Source of the DNA: an uncultured Collinsella sp.
GTDB taxonomy: Bacteria; Actinomycetota; Coriobacteriia; Coriobacteriales; Coriobacteriaceae
Direction: 5' to 3'
Assembly: GCA_900764025.1 (NCBI GenBank)
Contig: CAAFMM010000139.1
Location: 1-9,846, forward strand
Length of the DNA stretch: 9,846 nt
The notes beneath the pieces are model-generated. The model saw nothing but the letters and a program-made list of their open reading frames with translations, ran no database searches and was not told the origin of the DNA. The stretch's first letter is position 1; every line of letters starts with the position of its first letter. Position numbers and translations under genes: made by a program. Of this stretch, positions 1-5,934 are shown piece by piece.

Positions 1-1
1 C

Positions 2-862
2 ATGCGCCGCGTCATGGGCTTTCTGTCCGATCAGGCCCGCACGCTCATCCATGCCGGCGTGTCGCGCGACCGTATCTGCATCGATCCCGGCTCGGGCTTT
101 GGCAAGACGGCCAACGAAGACATCGTCATCCAGCGCGAGACCGCCAAGATGGCGTCGCTGGGCTATCCGCTCATGTGCGCCGTGTCGCGCAAGCGCTTTG
201 TGGGCGCCGTCTCGGGCGTGACCCAGGCCGCCGCGCGCGATGCCGCCACGTTTGGTGTGTGCCTGGGCGCCATCCAGGCCGGCGCCAACATCGTGCGCGT
301 GCACGACGTCGCTGGCTTTGCGCAGTTCCTGAACGGTTACTGGGCTGTCGCCGAGCCGCAACCGCGCCGTGCGTTTGTGGCCGTGGGTTCCAACCTGGGG
401 CATCGTTGCGACAACATCCGCGCCGCGCGCAACATGATTGCCGAGATTCCGCTCACCTGCGTGTCCAACTCCTCCAAGATCTACGAGAGCGAGCCGGCCT
501 ACGAGACGCGCCAGGACGCGTTTGCCAATGCCGTCATCGAGATCAAGACCGAGTTGGCGCCGTTGGTGCTGCTCGACGAGCTCATGAAGATCGAGGCCGA
601 GCTGGGGCGCGACCGCTCCAAAAAGGCCAAGGCCAACGGTCCGCGCACCATCGACCTGGACCTGCTGTGGATGGACGGCGAGACCCACGGCGGCCAAAAG
701 CTGCGCCTGCCGCATCCGCTCATTGGTGAGCGCGATTTTGTGCTGGTGCCGCTCGAGGACCTGATGCACGACCCGGCGCGGTTCTTCCGCTACAACGGTG
801 TCGAGGTCAAGGAGCCCGAGGACCGCGTGGGCCATATCGTGGGCGAATTGGGGCGTATGTAG
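2..862 (+). CDS. folPK: Bifunctional dihydropteroate synthase / HPPK, 5'-truncated by the window edge
   Basis: Two consecutive folate-biosynthesis enzymes in one chain: DHPS joins p-aminobenzoate to the pterin pyrophosphate that HPPK makes, both cytosolic. The frame is open to the window edge, so the true start lies upstream. Visible residues 1-118 are the C-terminal half of DHPS: the DPGSGFGK loop at 28-35, SRKRFVG at 62-68 (pterin-binding lysine), RDAATFG at 79-85 and the RVHDV strand at 99-103. Residues 123-286 are a full HPPK: AFVAVGSNLG at 124-133, YESEPAYET around 161-169, and RTIDLDLLW at 215-223 holding the two metal-binding aspartates (D218, D220), then LPHPLIGERDFVLVPL. The two are in one frame with only a short Glu-Pro-Gln-Pro linker, so it is a real fusion. 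The stop TAG abuts the next ATG, suggesting translational coupling. Confidence 0.95.
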   Translation: MRRVMGFLSDQARTLIHAGVSRDRICIDPGSGFGKTANEDIVIQRETAKMASLGYPLMCAVSRKRFVGAVSGVTQAAARDAATFGVCLGAIQAGANIVRVHDVAGFAQFLNGYWAVAEPQPRRAFVAVGSNLGHRCDNIRAARNMIAEIPLTCVSNSSKIYESEPAYETRQDAFANAVIEIKTELAPLVLLDELMKIEAELGRDRSKKAKANGPRTIDLDLLWMDGETHGGQKLRLPHPLIGERDFVLVPLEDLMHDPARFFRYNGVEVKEPEDRVGHIVGELGRM

Positions 863-1564
863 ATGATCGAGATGAATGCTGTTGCCGCCGGCACCGAGCT
901 CGACGCGGCGCGTGACGCGGGCCGCGAGGGCGTGTCCGCGGGCTGGTGCGCGTGGAGCGCGGGCGATGCTTCGCTGACGTTTTCGCTGGTCGTGCGTCCG
1001 GATGTGAACATGCATGCCTTTCACGGCCTGCCGTTTGTGGCCGCGATGGGCATGATGGACGTGCTCGTGGGCACGGCTTCGACGCCGGGGTTGGGCCTTG
1101 CCGGTAAGGTGGGTATCCAGTGGCCGAGCGATATCGTGTGCGGCGCGCCCGCGTTTGAGACGTCGCTCGCGCGTGTTGCCGTGAACGGCGGTGCCGGTGC
1201 TGCGGGCATGTTCGGTGCCGTGACGGTTGATATTGAGCGTTCGGCGCTGAGCGAGCTTGGTGTGGACGTGGCTGACGAAGCGCTGGTCGAGACGCTGGCC
1301 GCCGCCGTGCTGGCCCGCGTGGACGCCTGGGCGGTTGTTGCCAACACGCCGCAAGGCGCCGCAGGGCCGCTGGCTCCCGTGCTGGGCGAGTACTTCGACA
1401 TGGTGCCGCTGCTGGGCCGCCAAGTTGCGGCGGTGTCGCCCAACGGCCTGCCGCTTGCGGTCGGTGTGTTTGCAGGCCTGGACATCTGGGGCCGCGCGAC
1501 CATTAAGACCGATGCCGGCGAGCAGGAGTTTCCGCCCGAGGCCGTACGAATTCGCGGGCTGTAG
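863..1564 (+). CDS. Divergent biotin-protein-ligase (BirA)-like protein
   Basis: A 233-residue protein resembling the catalytic and C-terminal domains of biotin-[acetyl-CoA-carboxylase] ligase, without the N-terminal DNA-binding domain. Recognisable pieces are a central GIQWPSDIV (84-92), matching the family KWPNDL segment, a GAVTVDIE strand (118-125) where the family has GIGINxN, and a C-terminal SH3-like part (about 185-233, GRQVAAV...GLDIWGRATIK). The biotin/adenylate loop GRGRxGRxW is not present: the equivalent stretch near 15-32 reads AARDAGREGVSAGWCAW. The usual KxAGIL lysine is also not seen. It may therefore have altered or no ligase activity, or be a lipoate/biotin-ligase-fold relative. 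The ATG at 863 directly follows the folPK stop; GGGG at 850-853 is a weak ribosome-binding site; an ATG at 872 is an alternative start. Family assignment is moderate, function uncertain. Confidence 0.72.
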   Translation: MIEMNAVAAGTELDAARDAGREGVSAGWCAWSAGDASLTFSLVVRPDVNMHAFHGLPFVAAMGMMDVLVGTASTPGLGLAGKVGIQWPSDIVCGAPAFETSLARVAVNGGAGAAGMFGAVTVDIERSALSELGVDVADEALVETLAAAVLARVDAWAVVANTPQGAAGPLAPVLGEYFDMVPLLGRQVAAVSPNGLPLAVGVFAGLDIWGRATIKTDAGEQEFPPEAVRIRGL

Positions 1565-1603
1565 CGCGGGGCGTTCGCGCCCAAAGATAGACATGACAAC
1601 AAG

Positions 1604-1633
1604 ACCCTCCTCGGCCTGTGCCGGGGAGGGTTT
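1604..1633. terminator. Terminator hairpin between convergent genes
   Basis: A 12-bp stem (ACCCTCCTCGGC at 1604-1615, GCCGGGGAGGGT at 1620-1631, one G-T wobble) with a CTGT loop, followed by a short T run on the plus strand. On the minus strand the stem is followed by CTTGTTGT, so it may serve both the birA-like gene and coaX, which converge here. Confidence 0.75.
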
Positions 1634-1709
1634 CGCCTGTCTGAGGAATAGGCTTGGCGAGCATTTGCGGGGACTGTGGCATCGGGCGCGCTCGACTTAA
1701 GCCCCTGCT

Positions 1710-2483
1710 CTATCCCAGCTTCTGCATGCGGCGGTAGATTTCGCAGATGCCCTTGATGGTGAGTTGGCCGTCTACCACGTCGAAGGCATCGGTCGAGCCG
1801 GCGACGATGCCGGCGAGGCCGCCCGTGGCGATAACGGTGGCATCGTCGCGGCCCAGCTCGCGCTTCATGCGCGCGACCAGGCCCTCGGCCATGGCGGCGG
1901 CGCCCGTTACGGCGCCGACCTTGATGCACTCCTCGGTATCGCGGCCGATGGCGTGCTCGGGCGCCTCGAGCGGCACGCTGGCGAGCTTGGCGGCACGGGC
2001 GGCAAGCGCGTCCATGGAGATGCGAATGCCCGGCGCGATCGCTCCGCCAATGTAATAACCGTCCTCATCGATGACGTCGATATTGGTCGCGGTGCCAAAG
2101 TCCACCACGATTGCCGGCGCGCCGTAGAAAGTTTCGGCCGCAACGGCGTTAGCGACGCGATCGGCGCCTACGGCTTGGGGACGCGCCGCGCGCAGCTTGG
2201 TCACCGCGGCCGTCTGCGGCCCGATGACGATGGCGTCCGCGGCAATGCGGTCGGCCACGGCGTGCCATTCGCGCGAGAGCTGCGGCACCACGCCGGCAAA
2301 GGCGATCGCGTCGACCGCGTCGAGCGAAAGGCCGTACATCTTAAAGAAACCCATCAGGCGCACATGGATCTCGTCGGCGGTATAGGAGCGGTCGGTGGGC
2401 ATGCGCCACGACTGCACCAGCTCGTCTCCGTCAAACAGGCCCATGGCCGTCTGCGTGTTTCCCATATCGATAGCGAGCAGCAT
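1710..2483 (-). CDS. coaX: Type III pantothenate kinase
   Basis: Phosphorylates pantothenate with ATP, the first step of coenzyme A synthesis, in the cytosol; type III enzymes need a monovalent cation and are usually not feedback-inhibited by CoA. The 257-residue length is normal for the family. It shows the ASKHA-fold motifs: AIDMGNTQTAMG at 4-15 (phosphate 1), the VGADRVANA segment at 105-113 with the catalytic aspartate D108, VVDFGTATN at 126-134 (phosphate 2) and GGAIAPG at 146-152. The frame continues upstream to about 2738, but that extension runs antisense through the tRNA gene and is not protein. The ATG at 2483 is chosen because the protein then begins MLLAIDMGNT like known CoaX proteins and has GGGAG five bases upstream. 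It is transcribed away from the tRNA and towards the birA-like gene. Confidence 0.95.
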   Translation of the reverse strand: MLLAIDMGNTQTAMGLFDGDELVQSWRMPTDRSYTADEIHVRLMGFFKMYGLSLDAVDAIAFAGVVPQLSREWHAVADRIAADAIVIGPQTAAVTKLRAARPQAVGADRVANAVAAETFYGAPAIVVDFGTATNIDVIDEDGYYIGGAIAPGIRISMDALAARAAKLASVPLEAPEHAIGRDTEECIKVGAVTGAAAMAEGLVARMKRELGRDDATVIATGGLAGIVAGSTDAFDVVDGQLTIKGICEIYRRMQKLG

Positions 2484-2619
2484 GTCTACTCCCAGTGTTG
2501 GCATAAAAGGACGCGCACCATTGTATACGCGTCGCCGACGGCACTCGGCTGCGATTCGTTTACGGTGATAGGGGCCGAGGGGTTTAAATATGAAGGAATT
2601 ATGCTCTACGAGATTTTCC

Positions 2620-2648
2620 TTGTCGTTTACCGAACTCCCGCGTAATAT
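2620..2648 (+). promoter_or_regulatory. Probable promoter of the tRNA-fMet gene
   Basis: TTGTCG (2620-2625) and TAATAT (2643-2648) are separated by exactly 17 bases and lie about 30 bases before the mature tRNA 5' end, a good sigma-70-type arrangement. The 2484-2619 stretch before it is the coaX upstream region; a TATACA on the minus strand (2522-2527) could be a coaX -10, but no matching -35 was seen. Confidence 0.6.
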
Positions 2649-2679
2649 TCTTTCTTGCGCACATGAGGCGCCCAGACAT

Positions 2680-2756
2680 TGCGGGGTGGAGCAGTCTGGT
2701 AGCTCGCCGGGCTCATAACCCGGAGGTCGTAGGTTCAAATCCTGCCCCCGCGACCA
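2680..2756 (+). tRNA. Initiator tRNA-fMet, anticodon CAT
   Basis: 77 nt with CCA encoded (2754-2756). The cloverleaf reads directly: acceptor GCGGGG pairing with CCCCGC, D stem GAGC/GCTC, anticodon stem CCGGG/CCCGG with loop CTCATAA, T arm GTAGG-TTCAAAT-CCTGC. Initiator hallmarks are the three G-C pairs at the base of the anticodon stem (GGG/CCC), the purine-11:pyrimidine-24 pair of the D stem, and no Watson-Crick pair at 1-72 (here T1 and G72). The part from the anticodon loop onward is shared exactly with a copy at 8167-8211, so the 3' half was probably supplied by an integrating element that rebuilt the gene. Confidence 0.97.
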
Positions 2757-2771
2757 AGAACTTGCAGCTCG
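2712..2771 (+). repeat. attL: left copy of the 60-bp direct repeat
   Basis: Identical over 60 bases to 8167-8226 (constant offset 5,455). It begins at the first base of the anticodon loop (CTCATAA), covers the anticodon 3' stem, variable region, T arm, acceptor 3' strand and CCA, and ends inside the terminator stem. Upstream of 2712 and downstream of 2771 the two copies diverge. Confidence 0.95.
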
Positions 2772-2800
2772 GAAGCAAAATTGCTTCCGAGCTTTTTCTT
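2766..2800 (+). terminator. Rho-independent terminator after tRNA-fMet
   Basis: A perfect 13-bp inverted repeat, AGCTCGGAAGCAA at 2766-2778 and its complement at 2781-2793, followed by a T-rich run. The first bases (to 2771) belong to the 60-bp att repeat; the rest differs from the terminator at 8221-8250. Since the 5' tRNA half is chromosomal, this terminator was probably brought by the element. Confidence 0.9.
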
Positions 2801-2812
2801 TATCGGTTTACT

Positions 2813-2834
2813 TTGCGGGTGAATTGCGGGTGAA
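2813..2834 (+). repeat. Tandem 11-bp direct repeats next to attL, possible integrase arm sites
   Basis: TTGCGGGTGAA occurs twice back to back (2813-2823 and 2824-2834), 42 bases inside the island from the end of the 60-bp repeat. Short direct repeats flanking the core are typical arm-type binding sites of tyrosine recombinases. GATAAAC also recurs near both island ends (2862, 2908, 8146). The integrase role is inferred. Confidence 0.45.
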
Positions 2835-3118
2835 TCCTGAGTCAATTTATTATGTGAAGCAGATAAACCATTGATAATCGCGGGCCGGTCGGCTTGACTT
2901 ATCGACCGATAAACTCCAATTGGGAGGAGTTTCGGCGGTCCTTAGCTAATTAATAGTGCCGGGGATGGACCGCGCCATCCCCGGACCTTGCGCGCCAAAG
3001 GGACGAGTCCCCTTGGAACCCCGTCTATTGCTCTCAACACGGAAACAGGGGGGGGTGGGGGATACGGGTTGTAGGATGCCGACGGGCGAGCGCTATGCTG
3101 TCTCAAGTCCGCATGTAG
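2835..3118. other. Non-coding island end with stacked stem-loops and a G-rich tract
   Basis: No convincing gene. It contains the palindrome TTATCGACCGATAA (2899-2912); an inverted repeat AAACTCC/GGAGTTT (2911-2917, 2926-2932); a perfect 10-bp hairpin CCGGGGATGG/CCATCCCCGG with loop ACCGCG (2959-2984) lacking a T run; a second hairpin CCAAAGGGAC/GTCCCCTTGG with one mismatch (2995-3016); and a G-rich tract (eight G, T, five G, ATAC, three G; 3048-3068). Two hairpins around CCTTGCGCGCC resemble the layout of plasmid transfer origins, which is only a hypothesis. Confidence 0.5.
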
Positions 3119-3304
3119 CTTGTTCGGAGGCCGTCTCTGCGTCTCAAGGCGGGCAATGAATTCTGGCAATCGAACTTCTTCGTATCTGTTCGCTGCGACT
3201 TGAGCGATGCGCTCCGCACAAATAATGTTGCCGAAGCATGCGGAATATCAGAAGAGAGATTGCAGGACATGAGTCAGCGCATGAAGAGCTGCCCGTCGTT
3301 TTGA
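3119..3304 (+). pseudogene. Possible 3' remnant of an unknown gene
   Basis: A frame of 61 codons follows an in-frame TAG (3116-3118) and ends at TGA (3302-3304) without an ATG near its start or a ribosome-binding site. The residues look protein-like rather than random, with a helical C-terminal part (NNVAEACGISEERLQDM, then a short basic tail) that could be a helix-turn-helix-like end. I do not recognise the family. It could be the tail of a gene truncated when the island was assembled, or a chance frame. Confidence 0.3.
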
Positions 3305-3307
3305 TAA

Positions 3308-3316
3308 TGACATAAT
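3308..3316 (+). promoter_or_regulatory. Candidate extended -10 promoter of the RpiR regulator
   Basis: TGACATAAT fits an extended -10 (TG-N then CATAAT, five of six to TATAAT), 31 bases before the regulator's ATG. No good -35 is seen. The surrounding bases are more A/T-rich than those upstream. Confidence 0.4.
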
Positions 3317-3347
3317 TAAGTGGCAAACTAAAGCGATCGGAGCGACC

Positions 3348-4205
3348 ATGATTCTTGACAGCCTGCGTAACAGCGCGTCTTTAAATGAAACCGAGCGAGC
3401 CATTGCTACCTATCTGCTCAATCATACCGGCGACCTTAAGACCCTCACTATGGCAAAGCTCGCACAGGAGACTTACACCTCGAACGCGACAATCATCCGC
3501 TTTTGTAAGAAATTGGGCCTAAGCGGCTATCGAGAGTTGATCATGCAGCTCATCCAGGAGATAAGCGGAGACTATCTTCTGGCTGCCACTGTCGATCACA
3601 ATCGTCCATTTGGCAGTACCGATTCAATTGAGGCCATCGAGGGCAACCTTGCAAATCTCCTGAAGGGCGTCATAGATCAAACGAAAATCGAGCTCGATAG
3701 CGCCAAGTTGAGCATAATCGCCAAGGCAGTTCTTAGCGCCCCGCGAATTTACATCTTTGCTAAAGGGGAAAGCTATCTGGCGGGATGTATCTTTCGCAAC
3801 AATCTTCTCAAGCTCGATCGTCATGTCACCATGGCAGACGACGGGGGCCTGCAGACACTGCACGTTAAGAACGGTAGGCCCGGCGACCTGTTTTTATTCC
3901 TAAGCTACAGCGGCATTCATTATGATTATTCCAAATACGCCGCCGCTCTTTCCGAGCGCGGAATCAAGCCGTGTTTAATCACAGCGTTTTCTGATTCGGC
4001 GCTCGCCAGGCAATGCGACACTGTCTTGCTCATTCCAAAATCAGAGCGCGTGATTGGAAAGGTTGCCAATTACTCTTCCATGATCTCGCTCACGTATACG
4101 CTTCAGGTTATTTATTCGCTTATATTCAATCAGGATTATCAAGAGAACTATCGTGTAAAACACGAGGCCGATTCGTTCATCTTTACGAGTTTTGCGGAGA
4201 TTTAG
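3348..4205 (+). CDS. RpiR/MurR-family transcriptional regulator (HTH-SIS)
   Basis: A 285-residue DNA-binding regulator, normal length for the family. Residues 1-77 form the RpiR-type helix-turn-helix domain, with the recognition region at about 33-56 (LTMAKLAQETYTSNATIIRF). Residues about 120-250 form a SIS sugar-phosphate-binding domain, with IYIFAKGESYLAG (134-146) and the phosphate-binding FLSYSG (184-189). Such proteins bind phosphosugars and control the adjoining sugar genes. The start has GGAG five bases upstream (3339-3342). It faces the GH4-PTS operon tail to tail across one terminator, so its likely target is the operon promoter about 3.4 kb away, near 7600, possibly with its own promoter. 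The gene is more A/T-rich than the chromosomal flanks. The ligand is not deducible; a phosphorylated alpha-glucoside is the natural guess. Confidence 0.92.
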   Translation: MILDSLRNSASLNETERAIATYLLNHTGDLKTLTMAKLAQETYTSNATIIRFCKKLGLSGYRELIMQLIQEISGDYLLAATVDHNRPFGSTDSIEAIEGNLANLLKGVIDQTKIELDSAKLSIIAKAVLSAPRIYIFAKGESYLAGCIFRNNLLKLDRHVTMADDGGLQTLHVKNGRPGDLFLFLSYSGIHYDYSKYAAALSERGIKPCLITAFSDSALARQCDTVLLIPKSERVIGKVANYSSMISLTYTLQVIYSLIFNQDYQENYRVKHEADSFIFTSFAEI

Positions 4206-4209
4206 TCAT

Positions 4210-4260
4210 ACAAAAGGTGACCCCAAAGCATCTTGCCTTGAGGCCACCTTTTGTGCTTTT
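4210..4260. terminator. Terminator between the regulator and the GH4 gene
   Basis: A 10-bp stem ACAAAAGGTG (4210-4219) / CACCTTTTGT (4245-4254), extendable by CC/GG beyond one mismatch, with GCTTTT after it. It starts five bases after the regulator's stop. The A/T-rich base of the stem means it may also act on the convergent operon. Confidence 0.7.
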
Positions 4261-4278
4261 GCTATCTGGATGGCTTCT

Positions 4279-5607
4279 CTACTTCAGCTCAGGCCAATAG
4301 CCCTTGTTCGCCTCGATCATGTCGTCCAAGACTTCCTTAGCCACGCGCGCTGAGGGAATCGTGCGATTGAGGGTGAAGGCCTCAAGTGCCTTCTGGTAGG
4401 AGCCCTCGATAACGGCCTCGACCACAAGGCCCTCGCAGGCATCCTGCTGCTCGATAAGGCCCTTGTAGAAGCGGGGAATCTTCCCGACGCGGATCGGTTC
4501 GGCTCCTCGATCGGTGATGTACGCCGGAATCTCGACGGTCGCGTCGTCCGAGAGATTCTCGATTGCGCCATTATTGGGCACAATCACCAACTGGCGATGG
4601 CGCAAATCCTTCGCCAGGGACTTGACGACATCGACAATGAACCTGCCGTGGACGCCTACGTAGAACTGCGTGAGATCGACCTTTTCACCGCGCTTAAGCG
4701 CCGCAGATGCGTCGAAGATACGCTTTTCGCGGCCGTTTACGACCTGCATGCCACGCGTGTTATTGATGTCCATGTACTCCACGCAGGCATCGGGCAACAG
4801 GTAATACTGGTAATAGGTGTTGGGGAGGTAATCCTGGAATAGCGTAGAAATCGTTGCCGCATTCTTGAAGGTGTGGGCCCAATCTGGGTCCTTTACCAAG
4901 GCGTCATTGAGACTTGCCTCGGAAATATAACCGTACTTACGCACGTGCTCTTTGAGCTTGTCCGTAACGTCGACGCCCTTGCAGCGTACGCTGGTATACC
5001 ACCCAAAGTGATTGAGGCCAAAGTAGTCGACTTCAATGTCGTCGAGTTCGCAGCCCAAAATTTCCGCCATGCGGGCTTCAATCTCTACCGGCATATCGCA
5101 GATGTCGAGAATGCGAGCGTTTGGACGCAACTTGTGCATCGCCTTGGCTACGATGGCAGCGGGGTTGGAGTAGTTGACGATCCAGTAGTCCTTGCAGGCG
5201 TACTCCTCGCAGAAATCGACAAGCTCGCACATGGGGAAGATGGTCCTCATGCCATAGGCCATGCCACCTGCTCCGCAGGTCTCCTGGCCGACTACGCCAT
5301 GGCGCAGGCTGATCTGCTCATCTTGGATACGCATCTTGAGCCCGCCCACGCGCATCTGCGCCATAACAAAGTTCGCAGCTGTAAATGCTTCTTTGGGGTC
5401 GACGGTTACATGCAGGGGAATCTCGGGAGCAAGGTCATCGATAACTGCCTTAACCACCACAGCGACCGTGTCCTGGCGTTCCTTGTCGATGTCATAGAGC
5501 CAAAGCTCACGAATCCCCAGTTCGTCTTTTTGATCAATCAGGTCTTTGACGATACCGGCGGTATAGGTGCTGCCGCCGCCGCAGATTACAATCTTGTATC
5601 CGTTCAT
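4279..5607 (-). CDS. GH4 6-phospho-alpha-glucosidase (GlvA/MalA type)
   Basis: A 442-residue NAD+- and divalent-metal-dependent glycosidase of family GH4, cleaving a phosphorylated disaccharide delivered by the PTS, e.g. maltose 6'-phosphate, to glucose 6-phosphate and glucose in the cytosol. Features: the Rossmann GGGSTYT at 10-16, DKERQD at 41-46, GQETCG at 107-112, NYSNPA at 145-150, the metal-binding ICDMP (C170, D171) and GLNHFGW with H200. The Cys-Asp-Met-Pro motif and close agreement with B. subtilis MalA/GlvA favour an alpha- over a beta-phosphoglucosidase. The frame runs upstream to 5646; the ATG at 5607 is preferred because the chain then begins MNGYKIVICGGG as in relatives and AAAGG lies ten bases upstream (ATG at 5616 is possible but only one base from it). 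It is the last gene of the operon, 19 bases after the small membrane protein. Confidence 0.93.
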   Translation of the reverse strand: MNGYKIVICGGGSTYTAGIVKDLIDQKDELGIRELWLYDIDKERQDTVAVVVKAVIDDLAPEIPLHVTVDPKEAFTAANFVMAQMRVGGLKMRIQDEQISLRHGVVGQETCGAGGMAYGMRTIFPMCELVDFCEEYACKDYWIVNYSNPAAIVAKAMHKLRPNARILDICDMPVEIEARMAEILGCELDDIEVDYFGLNHFGWYTSVRCKGVDVTDKLKEHVRKYGYISEASLNDALVKDPDWAHTFKNAATISTLFQDYLPNTYYQYYLLPDACVEYMDINNTRGMQVVNGREKRIFDASAALKRGEKVDLTQFYVGVHGRFIVDVVKSLAKDLRHRQLVIVPNNGAIENLSDDATVEIPAYITDRGAEPIRVGKIPRFYKGLIEQQDACEGLVVEAVIEGSYQKALEAFTLNRTIPSARVAKEVLDDMIEANKGYWPELK

Positions 5608-5626
5608 GTTGTTCATGCCTTTCAAA

Positions 5627-5896
5627 TCAAATCGAGCCGCAGACAATCCTGGTCGCTATCTGTATGAAGTAAGTAACGATGTTGATAACGGCCGCCATGC
5701 CCGCAACGCTGCCCGCATCCGCGTGCTTTCCTGAATGCCGGGTCCAAACCGCAGCGAGTAGACCAAGGAGTGGCCAGATAAAACCGCATACGAATGCAGC
5801 CATCAGAGCGAGAAGACCCCTTGTCGACTTTTCTTTGTACATGTTGAGCAGGCGTTCGAACATGCCTCGGATTGAATGTAACGTTTTGGTCAACAT
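5627..5896 (-). CDS. Small two-helix membrane protein of the PTS operon, unknown function
   Basis: An 89-residue protein between the permease and the glycosidase. A strong ribosome-binding site, AAGGAG five bases before the ATG, argues it is translated. Residues 1-26 are amphipathic and basic (LHSIRGMFERLLNMYKEK), 27-51 a hydrophobic helix containing GFIWPLLGLLAAVW, 52-62 a short polar loop and 63-83 a second helix. I do not recognise a family. Spacing is 38 bases after the EIICB stop and 19 before the GH4 start, so it is co-transcribed. It might help assembly or control of the permease, but nothing in the sequence proves this. Confidence 0.75.
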   Translation of the reverse strand: MLTKTLHSIRGMFERLLNMYKEKSTRGLLALMAAFVCGFIWPLLGLLAAVWTRHSGKHADAGSVAGMAAVINIVTYFIQIATRIVCGSI

Positions 5897-5934
5897 GAGG
5901 TCTCCTTGCTTGTCGTCTGTCGATCAGGCGACTG

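Noticed and set aside
2484..2738. N-terminal extension of the coaX frame
   Set aside because: It reads antisense through the tRNA gene and its promoter; the CoaX motifs and the GGGAG ribosome-binding site support the start at 2483.
2942..3169. Short frames on both strands over the hairpin region
   Set aside because: They run through inverted repeats and the G tract, are low in complexity, and lack ribosome-binding sites.
4873..5667. Plus-strand frame opposite the GH4 gene
   Set aside because: Shadow frame; the minus strand encodes a complete GH4 enzyme.
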